Assembly: GCA_001313085.1 (NCBI GenBank)
Contig: BBFE01000057.1
Location: forward strand, 1-24,231
Direction of reading: 5' to 3'
Origin: Paenibacillus sp. JCM 18996
Lineage (GTDB): Bacteria > Bacillota > Bacilli > Paenibacillales > NBRC-103111
DNA length: 24,231 nt
Made by a program: the position numbers and the translations under genes. Positions within the stretch are counted from its first letter, which is position 1. Each line of letters opens with the position of its first letter. The notes below the pieces were generated by a model. The model did not search any database and was not told where the DNA came from. It was given only the letters and a program-made list of their open reading frames with translations. Shown here piece by piece: positions 1 to 6,652 of the stretch.

Positions 1-308
1 CGCTCCTCTCTCTCCTCCGCCTGCAGCTTCTCCTGCAGCGCGAGCTTCGCCAGCTCCTCCTCGCCCGCTTTCAGGGCGAGGACCGCTTGCTGCTCGCGCC
101 TCAGCTTCAACTGCCCGGCTTCGCTGTATTCGCGAAGCATCGATTCCGCATGGCTTGCACACTGACGCCGCAAGCTCTCCGACTGGCGGATTTGCTCCGC
201 CAGGTCGTATAAATATTGGTCGATCGCCTTGACCGGATCCTCACAGCGCTCGAGCCTGTCGTTCAGGCTCGCCAATGTAATGTCCCTTACTCTTTTCAAC
301 ATGCTCAT
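1..308 (-). CDS. pspA: PspA/IM30 family protein (N-terminal part, runs off the window)
   Basis: Membrane-stress protein that binds the cytoplasmic face of the membrane and forms large oligomers. The visible 102 residues start MSMLKRVRDITLASLNDRLE and continue with a CEDPVKAIDQYLYDL stretch, which is the amphipathic N-terminal helix plus the start of the long coiled coil of PspA/IM30. The rest is charged heptad-like sequence rich in E, Q, R and L, as expected. The start is fixed by a GGTGGG ribosome binding site 8 bases upstream. The ATG overlaps the TGA of the upstream LiaI-like gene in an ATGA junction, so the two are co-transcribed and probably translationally coupled. In Bacillus, PspA belongs to the sigma-W regulon and LiaH is a PspA paralogue paired with LiaI. 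The pairing here fits either model. The 3' end lies outside the window. Confidence 0.9.
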   Translation of the reverse strand, partial: MSMLKRVRDITLASLNDRLERCEDPVKAIDQYLYDLAEQIRQSESLRRQCASHAESMLREYSEAGQLKLRREQQAVLALKAGEEELAKLALQEKLQAEEREE

Positions 309-643
309 CTTAGATCCCACCTTAAGTCCATCGTATTCTTATTGTTTCTTCGGCCTCTTCTCAATAAAGTGATTCCGTACCAGATAATCGCAGCCCCTGC
401 GATAAACATCAAAAGTCCGGAGAGCTTATGCAGCAGGATGATTGCGCCCGCCGCCGTGATGATCCATGCGAAGAAGCTGCCTCTTTTGATACCATACACT
501 CCAAGAGCGATCAGTGCTGCCGGGAAGAAGAAACTCATCAAGGTACCGATGAAATGGCCCGGATGAAAACCAAGTTGGTGCAGCACAATCAAAACTCCCA
601 GAAAAAATTAACATGAGGGGCCAACCGATGCCTTTTTTTTCAT
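305..643 (-). CDS. LiaI-like small membrane protein, two apparent frameshifts
   Basis: Small integral membrane protein, upstream partner of pspA. Residues after the second frameshift contain two to three hydrophobic segments (FIGTLMSFFFPAALIALGVY, then IITAAGAIILLHKLSGLLMF) and a basic tail ending RRGRRNN, like LiaI/LiaF N-terminal domains. The ATG at 643-641 has an AAAGGCGGTG ribosome binding site. From it the frame works only if T633-640 (eight) is six and A602-607 (six) is five. The product then begins MKKGIGWPLMLIFLGVLIVL, a typical start for this family; corrected length is about 111 residues. As written, an ORF can only start at 592. The role is inferred from family and from the overlap with pspA: membrane anchor for the PspA protein. 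I cannot tell LiaI from other DUF5668-type proteins with certainty. Confidence 0.75.
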
Positions 644-669
644 TTGCTTGTTCACCGCCTTTCCAGTTT

Positions 670-733
670 CGGCTTAAGCCGTTAACGTTTTCCTTATGGA
701 TTCATAATAGAATTTCCAACCGTTTTGCAAAAC
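670..733 (-). promoter_or_regulatory. Candidate promoter with palindromes upstream of the LiaI-like gene
   Basis: On the minus strand TTTGCA (731-726) and TATTAT (709-704) are 16 bases apart, a plausible sigma-A promoter. The -35 lies in a perfect 12-bp palindrome, GTTTTGCAAAAC (722-733). Downstream, the leader contains two abutting perfect palindromes, CGGCTTAAGCCG (670-681) and CGTTAACG (680-687). These could be operator sites. No sigma-W type TGAAAC/CGTA pair is seen here. Confidence 0.3.
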
Positions 734-758
734 AGACCGAAGGTGGTTTTTTTTCGAC

Positions 759-774
759 CTGGACCCGGGTCCAG
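759..774. repeat. Perfect 16-bp GC-rich palindrome
   Basis: CTGGACCCGGGTCCAG is fully self-complementary and is framed by TCGA on both sides (754-757 and 775-778), with one extra base on the left. It lies about 115 bases upstream of the LiaI-like start codon, in a stretch with no convincing gene. It could be a regulator binding site or part of a degraded mobile-element end. Confidence 0.5.
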
Positions 775-882
775 TCGATTGTCCGACTTAAGGCGCCCGG
801 CGGTGAGCAATAAAGAAGACATTCTGCTGTGTTGATAAGATTGCGAGGTCACAGTGTTACCAAGTAATGCTTTTTTAACCAG

Positions 883-918
883 AAAAAAAGGACCGGCGAT
901 ACGCCAGCCCCTCTGTCC
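883..918 (-). terminator. Rho-independent terminator of the 67-aa CxxC gene
   Basis: Read on the minus strand, GGAC and GTCC enclose a GGCG-TAT-CGCC hairpin and are followed by seven T. It lies 73 bases after the stop codon of the small gene at 991-1195. Confidence 0.6.
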
Positions 919-990
919 TATTTTACTTGCCAGTATTCCTGAATAAACAACCGCCTCTGTTTACGAACCACCCGTCCAGTCCCACAACTG

Positions 991-1195
991 TTAACCTGCT
1001 ACATAATGAAACTGGCCGTTGAAGATGTCCAACAAGCTTTCATTTTCACCGTTTTCCAGCTCAGGCACACTAATATTCGTATATTTCACGGTGGTCTCCG
1101 TCACTGCGGTCACTATAACCGAGCCCCCGAATTGATGCTCATATAATCCGCCTTTTTTGCACTTTGACTCCTTTGGTACCGCACCTTTTGCACAT
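991..1195 (-). CDS. Small CxxC protein of unknown function (67 aa after correction)
   Basis: I do not recognise the family. The ATG at 1195-1193 has a GGAGG site 8 bases upstream, and a matching promoter lies at 1242-1270. As written the frame breaks at T1153-1158 (six). With five, one ORF runs to the TAA at 993-991 and encodes a 67-residue acidic protein. It begins MCKRCGTKGVKVQKGG, with a single C-x-x-C pair at residues 2 and 5, and continues as a probable beta-rich segment (SVIVTAVTETTVKYTNISVP), ending DIFNGQFHYVAG. The lone CxxC could bind a metal as a dimer or be redox active; this is inference. It is monocistronic with its own terminator. An internal GTG at 1162 with an AAAGGAG site is an alternative start that would drop the cysteines. 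Confidence 0.6.
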
Positions 1196-1241
1196 ATATC
1201 CAGCCTCCGTTCAACAAGTTCCTTCTCACTATATATATCTC

Positions 1242-1270
1242 ATTATAATAGTTTATTCCGTTGAAACCAA
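1242..1270 (-). promoter_or_regulatory. Sigma-A type promoter for the 67-aa gene
   Basis: On the minus strand TTGGTT (1270-1265), a 17-base spacer and a perfect TATAAT (1247-1242) point at the small gene, whose start codon is about 45 bases downstream of the -10. Confidence 0.65.
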
Positions 1271-1274
1271 TAGT

Positions 1275-1315
1275 CGGACTTCGGCCTCCAGCCATATCCA
1301 ACCGGCCGAAGTCCG
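1275..1315. repeat. 12-bp inverted repeat just upstream of the promoter
   Basis: CGGACTTCGGCC and GGCCGAAGTCCG pair perfectly across a 17-base spacer. The right edge of the -35 of the small gene lies five bases away. There is no T tract on either side, so it is not a standard terminator. A regulator site is possible. Confidence 0.5.
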
Positions 1316-1665
1316 GCATCTAATCCTCCGTTCGGATGACGCATTCTTACGAAGTTCATTCAAAACAGCCGTGCCGGTTTCACACTTAATGTTATCAATA
1401 TATCAACAGAATAAGTAATTTCTTATGTTAATCTGCTTACACAACTTTAAACCCGCTTCCTTCTCCTGCAAAATATTAAGGCCGCCACTGTGCATGTGTT
1501 GATCTCCAGCCTAGACGGTCTTTTGCGCCTCTTTGTTACAGTGTAATAATTTAACAGGCCTGTCTTGCTTCTTTCTTCGAGTATAAGTCCCGGCTCCACT
1601 TTGCATACTACAAAAGAAACGATCGATAAGGAACCATTTGTGAAAAAAAGGAAGGGAAAGCCGCC
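1316..1665. other. Intergenic, nothing recognised
   Basis: About 350 bases of AT-rich sequence between divergent genes. I see no ORF with a ribosome binding site and no strong hairpin. Candidate promoter elements for the plus-strand DUF2512 gene are weak. Confidence 0.4.
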
Positions 1666-2011
1666 GTGACCAGAAAGTTTATTATCAAATTGATTCTGAA
1701 CGGAATCGTTGTCGTGCCGCTACTCATGTTTTACACGGAGGCTTCATTTGGCGGAGCTTTGTTCACAGCCGTCGCTCTTTGCGCCATCGCTTTTCTGCTC
1801 GGCGACCAAATCATCCTTCGTGCGAGCAATAACACAGTAGCCACATTGGCTGACGCAGCGCTGTCGTTTATTTTTTTCTGTGGAGCGTAGCTAGCGCCGC
1901 CAACTGGTCCCTGTCGCTTGGAGAGCTAATGACGATCGTTGTTCTTCTCGGTATAGTAGAGGTGTTTTTTTCCACCGGATGCTGGCTGGTGATTTCAAGT
2001 ACAGCCGGTAG
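1666..2011 (+). CDS. DUF2512 (YndM-like) membrane protein, two apparent frameshifts
   Basis: Four-helix membrane protein of unknown role found in spore formers. The N-terminal part reads through hydrophobic segments to LLGDQIILRASNNTVATLAD, the family's hallmark GD..I......N..AT.AD pattern. As written it stops at 1890. If T1871-1877 (seven) and T1965-1971 (seven) are each five, the frame continues as LSFIFLWSVASAANWSLSLG, a further membrane helix, and ends EVFFHRMLAGDFKYSR at the TAG at 2009-2011. This gives 113 residues, the normal length and the usual E-x-F-F-H-R end. The GTG at 1666 follows an AGGAAGGG site. A GTG at about 1640 with AAGGA is an alternative if A1642-1648 is also inflated. 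This is the only intact-looking host gene on the plus strand. Confidence 0.75.
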
Positions 2012-2044
2012 GGTGGTTGTTTCTTTTGAAATTAACGACTTGAG

Positions 2045-2147
2045 AAAAAAAAGGCCCCCATTAACAGGATGAGGGTCTCTTTCAAATGAGCTTGTCAATT
2101 CTCCTGATCGACTAAAACTGGTTGGATCAATTGATGTTACCAGTTTT
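2045..2147 (-). terminator. Terminator downstream of mhqOD
   Basis: Read on the minus strand, GACCCTCAT and ATGGGGGCC form a nine-pair stem with one mismatch and a short loop, followed by eight T (2052-2045). A second inverted repeat, AAAACTGGT/ACCAGTTTT (2114-2122 and 2139-2147), lies between it and the mhqD stop codon. The first hairpin is also close behind the plus-strand DUF2512 gene. Confidence 0.65.
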
Positions 2148-2165
2148 CTCCCGTCGAAATCGAGT

Positions 2166-2782
2166 TTATTCCACAAAATGCTTCCGAAACCAGTCTGCGG
2201 CCGAATCCGCTTCAGTCGCCGTCAATTGGTGACCGGAACGCTCCCAATGCACCGAAACAGAAGCACCCGCCCCGCTAAGAAGCTTCTCAAGTTCTTCAGT
2301 CTCCTCAGCGGAACAGATCGGATCGTTGGACCCGGCTCCGATGAAGACTGGCGTACCGCACAAATCGGGAATGGCAATGCCTCTCCTCGGAACCATAGGA
2401 TGATGCAGAATGGCCCCTTTCAATACTTGCCCATAATGGAATAAAAGGCTTCCCGCGATATTCGCCCCATTGGAGTAACCTGCAGCTACCAGGTTGCTGC
2501 GGTCAAAGCCGTATTCACCGGCGGCCCGATCCAGAAAATCATGGACTTCTTTCGTACGCAGGATCAAATCTTCTTCATCGAAGATGCCTTCTGCCAATCG
2601 TTTGAAAAAAACGCGGCATTCCATTTTCCAATACATTTCCCCTAAGGCTAAGCACAGAAGACTCCGGCGAAATGTGTTTTGCCAGCGGGATTAGGTCGCG
2701 CTCGGTCCCCCCGGTGCCGTGGAAGAGAACTAAGGTCGGTGCGTTAGGGCGGGTACCTTTTTTTTCAAAAAATATGTTTCAT
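2166..2782 (-). CDS. mhqD: Putative hydrolase MhqD (carboxylesterase type), apparent frameshifts
   Basis: Alpha/beta hydrolase of the phospholipase/carboxylesterase family, part of the catechol- and quinone-resistance regulon in Bacillus. Seen after correction: start MKHIFEK..., nucleophile-side oxyanion loop LVLFHGTGGTERDL, conserved RGNVLENGMPRFFKRL, nucleophile elbow GYSNGANIAGS, acid loop GAGSNDPICSAEE and catalytic His in WERSGHQLT. The frame needs A2767-2772 to be five and A2605-2611 to be six. T2758-2765 (eight) is in frame as written and would also fit as five. Corrected length is 203-204 residues, close to the 207 of B. subtilis MhqD. The ATG overlaps the TGA of mhqO (ATGA), so the two are coupled. 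Substrate is not known; the regulon role is established for B. subtilis. Confidence 0.88.
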
Positions 2783-3731
2783 TTTTTGCTTCCCCTCCAA
2801 TTCCCTCACTTCAATTGGCAATAAGTTCGCCTCAATTTGGGAACGATGCTTCTCATACCACTCCGGAAGCATTAATTTCTCACCTAACTTTTCCGCAGGT
2901 TCATCGTTCGCAAAGCCTGGAGGATCGGTAGCAATCTCAAAGAGTATGCCGCCGCCTTCCCGGAAATAAATCGCATTGAAATACTGGCGGTCTATAATTT
3001 CGGTCGGTCTGTAGCCTGATTCGTCACTATTTTTTCGCCATTCCTCATGATCCTCAAAATCTTTCGCACGCCACGCAATATGATGAACCGTTCCTGCACC
3101 GCCGGTTCCCCAACTTACGGCGGATAAAGGTACGTCAATGATGTTCCCGAGGTCGCCTGAAGCTTGGAAACGTGCATACTCACCATCTTCTCCCACTTTG
3201 TTTAACCCCAATACATTTTGCAGCGCATCGATCGTGTTCTTCGGGTTCACGCTGAACAGCACGGCGCCCCCAAAGCCTTTAATCGCTTTATCCGCCGAAA
3301 TTCCACCGAACGACCAATTGCTGGTTGGCCCTTCTTTACGTTCAACGAGTTCGAGACGCAAACCCTCATTGTCCGTGAATTGCAGATATTCCTCAGAAAA
3401 TCGGCTCACTTTCACAACCGAAACACCGAGCTTTTCCAGACGGCTTTCCCAAAAACCAAGTGAACCTTCCGGTACTGCATAAGAAGTAATTCCAACCTGG
3501 CCGCCTCCAATTTGACCTCTGGGAGCTCCCGGCGATGGAAAGAACGTGATAATTGTTCCCGGGCTGCCTGCCTCGTTGCCAAAGTATAAGTGATAGACAT
3601 CAGGAGCATCGAAATTGATTGTTTTCTTAACCAAACGCAGACCCAGGACCCCAGCGTAAAAAATCGACGTTTGCCTGAGGATCCCCCGCAAAAGCTGTGA
3701 TGTGATGAATGCCAGTCGTTTGTTTCGACAT
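2779..3731 (-). CDS. mhqO: Putative ring-cleaving dioxygenase MhqO, apparent frameshifts
   Basis: Two-module glyoxalase/extradiol dioxygenase protein linked to removal of hydroquinones and catechols. Corrected start is MSKQTTGIHHITAFAGDPQA at 3731, behind a strong AAAGGAGG. The vicinal oxygen chelate modules are at about residues 1-140 and 150-290. Candidate metal ligands are the His of GIHHIT, the His of GTVHHIAWRA and the Glu of ILFEIATDPPGF. NAIYFREGG and EKLMLPEWYEKHR match MhqO/MhqE closely. A3658-3663 must be five to join the N-terminus, and T2782-2787 must be five to end at ...EGKQK with TGA overlapping mhqD. As written the ORF reads on to a stop at 2765. Corrected length is 316 residues, the family norm. 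Regulation: the MhqR-type operator at 3983-3996 lies at its promoter. Confidence 0.88.
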
Positions 3732-3752
3732 AATAATGCCTCCTTTTATTTT

Positions 3753-3881
3753 TTAGTAACCCTTTTGGGCGTTCAGTAACCCTTGATAGTGTGCAGCATC
3801 GAGAATAGTCAGGGTAAGCAGAATAGCTGCTAGAGGAATAATCAGTCCCAGTGCAAGTAGGTTTCCACCAAACAGTTCCAT
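3753..3881 (-). CDS. Possible 42-aa hydrophobic peptide in the mhqO leader
   Basis: A short ORF starting MELFGGNLLALGLIIPLAAI and ending HYQGLLNAQKGY, with one strong membrane helix. It ends 21 bases before the mhqO ATG, normal operon spacing, and sits between the mhqO promoter/operator and mhqO. The ribosome binding site is poor and a TAG lies directly before the ATG, so it may instead be the remnant of a first operon gene. In B. subtilis the related operon also encodes a DoxX-type membrane protein, MhqP, but I see no clear similarity. Confidence 0.3.
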   Translation of the reverse strand: MELFGGNLLALGLIIPLAAILLTLTILDAAHYQGLLNAQKGY

Positions 3882-3962
3882 CTAACCGGTAATACTGTCC
3901 TCATAAAACCGGTCCATCGCTATGGATTCCATCCACCAACCAGTTTCTTTTGGGCCGCCCCA

Positions 3963-4006
3963 ATCAATTTTAAAATTGATATTCTTTAATTTAAGATATT
4001 TAGCAA
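3963..4006 (-). promoter_or_regulatory. mhqO promoter and MhqR-type operator
   Basis: On the minus strand TTGCTA (4006-4001), 17 bases, AATATC (3983-3978). The spacer and -10 are covered by TCTTTAATTTAAGA (3983-3996), a near-perfect palindrome almost identical to the site at the mhqR promoter (4520-4533). A second perfect 18-bp palindrome, ATCAATTTTAAAATTGAT (3963-3980), abuts it downstream. The leader to mhqO is long, about 240 bases. Confidence 0.6.
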
Positions 4007-4007
4007 C

Positions 4008-4031
4008 AAAAAAAGCCAACTAAATGGCTAA
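4008..4031 (-). terminator. mhqR terminator
   Basis: On the minus strand AGCCA-loop-TGGCT followed by seven T. The stem overlaps the corrected mhqR stop codon and ends just upstream of the mhqO promoter. Confidence 0.65.
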
Positions 4032-4483
4032 GCTTCTTCTGCCGCCGATTTCCCTAATTTCTTGAGCATTTCAATCGCTGCCTGCTTTTCATCCATAGAG
4101 AGAGCCTTCATTAAAAAAAATCGATCGTCGTAACATGTTTCGGAAAAATTCGATCAAACAATTCAATTCCTTCCGCAGTAATCTCCGCGTAAATTACCCT
4201 ACGGTCTTCTTCACAAGGTACGCGTTTGAGTAGCCCTTTGTTCTCCAGCTTGTCAATATTGTAAGTGATACTTCCACTAGTAACCAATATCTTCCCTCCA
4301 ATTTGCTGCAAAGGAATTTTGCCTTTCGTATATAACACTTCCAGAATCATAAATTCCGAAGGTGACAAGCCATATTGTTTCATATCTTTCACAGCCCTGT
4401 CCATGACCGTTTTGTAGGCTTTAGAAAGCACCACAAAAAAGCTTAAGGGAGGTCGATTGATCCTCACTTATTGGGGTTGTCAT
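4028..4483 (-). CDS. mhqR: MarR-family repressor MhqR-like, two apparent frameshifts
   Basis: Winged-helix repressor of the quinone/catechol stress genes. After correction it starts MTTPISEDQSTSLKLFVVLS, with an ideal AGGAGGTGA five bases before the ATG at 4483. The MarR fold follows: YGLSPSEFMILEVLYTKG (helices 2-3), GKILVTSGSITYNIDKLENK (recognition helix), and wing VPCEEDRRVIYAEIT. A4435-4440 must be five to join the N-terminus; as written the ORF starts at 4467. A4113-4120 (eight) must be six to give the C-terminal dimerisation helix ending KKLGKSAAEEA. Corrected length is 150 residues. It lies immediately upstream of its presumed targets mhqO-mhqD and has its own promoter with the same operator, implying autorepression. 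The assignment rests on close resemblance to B. subtilis MhqR plus context. Confidence 0.85.
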
Positions 4484-4519
4484 TGAAGTCACCTCCTATG
4501 CTCATCTTTAATTTGATTG

Positions 4520-4558
4520 TCTTTAATTAAAGATATATTATCTTTATGGTTATGTCAA
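4520..4558 (-). promoter_or_regulatory. mhqR promoter and operator
   Basis: On the minus strand TTGACA (4558-4553), a 17-base spacer and TATCTT (4535-4530). The perfect 14-bp palindrome TCTTTAATTAAAGA (4520-4533) covers the -10 and likely start site. The same motif at the mhqO promoter makes this the probable MhqR box. Confidence 0.7.
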
Positions 4559-4803
4559 GGAGATTCATGGGAGTTGTTTGACATCTCAATATTTTCCTTC
4601 TAAATTGAAAGTAACTACTGATGTTAGCAATTTGTAAAAAAATTGGTAGTGATGGATATGATTGTTGAACTTGAGGGCGACGTGGAGACGTGCACGATAT
4701 GGAATAAATTAGGTAATGCACTGCTCACTTTTCTTCCTGCATGCCCTTTCCGTTGTTCCAAGCTACTCGATCCTCTGTTTCCTTCTTATCTGACACTTAA
4801 TTA
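4559..4803. other. Intergenic, nothing recognised
   Basis: AT-rich sequence upstream of mhqR. A short minus-strand ORF (4527-4721) has no supporting features. I see no hairpin or gene. Confidence 0.35.
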
Positions 4804-4864
4804 AAGGTGAAATCCTGCGAATTCATGAGTCTGAGTGAGAAAACTAAATCATACTGAGGGAGCT
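4804..4864 (+). repeat. Diverged copy of an IS 3'-end sequence
   Basis: This 61-base stretch matches 7207-7271 at both ends: GAAATCCTGCGAAT at the left and AAATCATACTGAGGGAGC at the right, with about 20 diverged bases between. In both copies one frame reads GEILRI... and meets a stop. It looks like the 3' end of a transposase gene plus the element end, left behind without the rest of the element. Confidence 0.5.
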
Positions 4865-4911
4865 TTTATACAGAAACATAGGCAATTATAATTCATACCG
4901 GTTCCCGATTC

Positions 4912-5172
4912 ATGTGCTATTTTCGCCTGAGTGTCAAATATCTTTCGTTCTATTTTTTAACATATCTTCTATCCTTAATTAAGCCCGCCACAAAACTGAC
5001 AGGAACCAGTATCAAGGGATATAAAGCAGTTACATATTCTTATGTTAAATTTTACCATACAGCTATTGAGCATTACTGCGAGTTATTGCAGCGCGGCGTT
5101 GCAAACAAAATAGCGATGGATCGGATCCACCGCTGTGCTTGCGCTTTTGCATACATTAATATTCTCTTTTAA
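4912..5172 (+). CDS. Unrecognised ORF, possibly a gene remnant
   Basis: 86 codons without a convincing ribosome binding site. The second half (from about residue 37) has protein-like composition, with SYVKFYHTAIEHYCELLQRG followed by VANKIAMDRIHRCA, an amphipathic helical pattern. The first half is low-quality hydrophobic sequence. It lies directly after an IS end fragment and before a convergent host gene, so it may be the 3' end of a truncated mobile-element gene. I cannot assign a function. Confidence 0.25.
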   Translation: MCYFRLSVKYLSFYFLTYLLSLIKPATKLTGTSIKGYKAVTYSYVKFYHTAIEHYCELLQRGVANKIAMDRIHRCACAFAYINILF

Positions 5173-5622
5173 TTACAAAAAAAACGAGCCTCGAATTGTT
5201 CCAGCTAGTTTAGACTTCTGTCTAGCAAACTTAAACTTGTCTTCTAACTCCCTTGGTACCTCCATCCCCTCAGAAAGCTTAAAACCAACGGCCCTCTTTT
5301 TAGGGTCATCAACCGTATACATGACGTTGACCTCTAGACCATCCTCATAAAAGACGAAGGCCCATTTGATATTTTCAACTTGAAAACACGACGTTTCTAA
5401 AGGTTTGGCCGCAAACTCAATATCACGTTCTTCTTTCAAAATTCGGTTCACATAATCAATGGTCTCCTGGCTTTCGCTAGCTGGTGCAACTGTAAATTCA
5501 TGCTTGTATTTGTTCATAAAGTAACGGGCTTCATTAGCACGTAAACCAGCAAGCGCATCTACTACAGGTGAAGACTCTAAACCAACCGTCGACACATTCT
5601 TAATATCAACGATATAGGACAT
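5173..5622 (-). CDS. Conserved-looking protein of unknown function (149 aa)
   Basis: An intact ORF with coherent protein composition. I do not recognise the family. The better start is the second ATG (5622): GAGGG lies six bases upstream, whereas the first ATG at 5628 abuts it. The product is a soluble, acidic, mixed alpha/beta protein. It has an N-terminal VDIKNVSTVGLESSPVVDAL, a helical NEARYFMNKYKHEFTVAPAS segment, a beta-rich IKWAFVFYEDGLEVNVMYTV and a basic tail ending RGSFFL. There is no signal peptide or membrane segment. It contains one run of eight T near the end that is in frame as written and would also be in frame as five. It stands alone, downstream of the ArsR/AHSA1 pair on the same strand, about 110 bases from the AHSA1 stop. 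Confidence 0.65.
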   Translation of the reverse strand: MSYIVDIKNVSTVGLESSPVVDALAGLRANEARYFMNKYKHEFTVAPASESQETIDYVNRILKEERDIEFAAKPLETSCFQVENIKWAFVFYEDGLEVNVMYTVDDPKKRAVGFKLSEGMEVPRELEDKFKFARQKSKLAGTIRGSFFL

Positions 5623-5731
5623 TTCCATCCCTCTTTTATCTCTTTATTTGAAATACTCGTCAGCTTGTAATTATGTTGCAATCTTGCCCCATTGGTGTGA
5701 ACAAAGCAGTGAATTTCTGAATCAAATTGTA

Positions 5732-6134
5732 TTACAATTCGACCAATACTTTTTTCAAGCTGTCCGCACATGCTCGTCCAGCCGTATTTTGCACCACCGA
5801 GCGCTTGATCTTTGCTGAAGCCGGTTTGCTCAAGATGCAGATGAACAGTACCGTCTTTATCTTCTTGCAATGTCCAGATGATCGTAGTGTTCTCTCCGCC
5901 GCTGACCCAGGTGTAGGACAAACGGTGCGGCTCGTCCACTTCCAGCACTTCGCAATGGATGATGCCGTCCCAATCACCATACGGTTGCTGTCGGAACTGA
6001 AAACGATGGCCGACGATCGGTTTGAAATCGTTGTCCATGACCCACTTGGCCAACCTATCGGAATCGGTGAGGGCGGCCCATACTTTTTCTATGGAACTGT
6101 TAAATTGATAATCCAGTGAAAGATTCTTGCTCAT
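5732..6134 (-). CDS. AHSA1/START-domain (SRPBCC) protein, one apparent frameshift
   Basis: Helix-grip ligand-binding protein of the Aha1-C-like (SRPBCC) group, usually encoded with an ArsR regulator; ligand unknown. Visible landmarks are SIEKVWAALTDSDRLAKWVM (N-terminal helix), VGHRFQFRQQPYGDWDG, LEVDEPHRLSYTW, and a C-terminal helix starting YGWTSMCGQLEK. T5750-5755 (six) must be five, after which the C-terminus is GQLEKVLVEL and the stop is at 5734-5732, giving 133 residues. As written the frame runs on to 5577 through unrelated sequence and overlaps the next gene. The start is set by GGGAGG. The ATG overlaps the TAA of the ArsR gene by one base (TAATG), so translation is coupled. Confidence 0.82.
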
Positions 6135-6466
6135 TATTGTTCCTCCCTTAATAAATAATCCAATTTTTTGCAGATTGGTTGTCCAGAATTTTTTTCGTAG
6201 TACGATAGCCAGTCCTGTATTTCTCTTAACGGCGTGGGGTTTAGGCGGTTGCGCGTTTCCCGGCCGACTTTGCGATCGGTTACGAGGCCAGCTTCCTTCA
6301 AAATCGTCAAATGCTTGGCAACCGCGGTGCGACCCATTGAGAAATGTAATGTGAGTCGGTTGAGCGGCAGTTCATCCGCGTCCGCCAACAGGCGTATGAG
6401 CTTGCGACGGGTCGGATCAGCAATAGCATGGTAAACATCATGCGTTGGTGCGCTTGCGTTCATCAT
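6134..6466 (-). CDS. ArsR-family transcriptional regulator
   Basis: Winged-helix repressor of about 110 residues. It is one of the few intact genes here. HAIADPTRRKLIRLLADADE is the ArsR helix 1-2 signature, LHFSMGRTAVAKHLTILKEA the recognition helices, and LVTDRKVGRETRNRL the wing. No CxC-type metal site is present, which is usual for ArsR members paired with AHSA1 proteins. I chose the ATG at 6466 (MMNASAPTHDV), because GAGGAG lies six bases upstream; the ORF could be opened at 6499 but has no site there. It forms a two-gene operon with the AHSA1 gene. A strong promoter with a palindrome in its spacer lies just upstream, consistent with autorepression. Confidence 0.87.
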   Translation of the reverse strand: MMNASAPTHDVYHAIADPTRRKLIRLLADADELPLNRLTLHFSMGRTAVAKHLTILKEAGLVTDRKVGRETRNRLNPTPLREIQDWLSYYEKNSGQPICKKLDYLLREEQ

Positions 6467-6510
6467 CAGCATCTCCTCTATATTATAAATGGACACCATA
6501 TGGTTTCTTA

Positions 6511-6540
6511 ATTATAGGACACTAAATGGTGTCGTGTCAA
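6511..6540 (-). promoter_or_regulatory. Consensus promoter with ArsR-type operator
   Basis: On the minus strand a perfect TTGACA (6540-6535), an 18-base spacer and a perfect TATAAT (6516-6511). The spacer holds GACACCATTTAGTGTC (6533-6518), an imperfect palindrome. A related half, ACCATATGGT, follows downstream at about 6494-6503. Occupancy would block RNA polymerase at the core promoter. Confidence 0.75.
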
Positions 6541-6652
6541 ATGATCAGTTGACCAAGCAGAGCTGAGGCAAAGTTTAAAAAAATCCCTTCGTGGACTGAA
6601 AATTATTGTTTATAAAAAAGAATTTGATTGAATGCTGCCCGTTAGAATTCCT

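Noticed and set aside
613..813. Plus-strand frame of 66 codons upstream of the LiaI-like gene
   Set aside because: It overlaps the minus-strand gene start and its leader palindromes and has no ribosome binding site or recognisable protein character.
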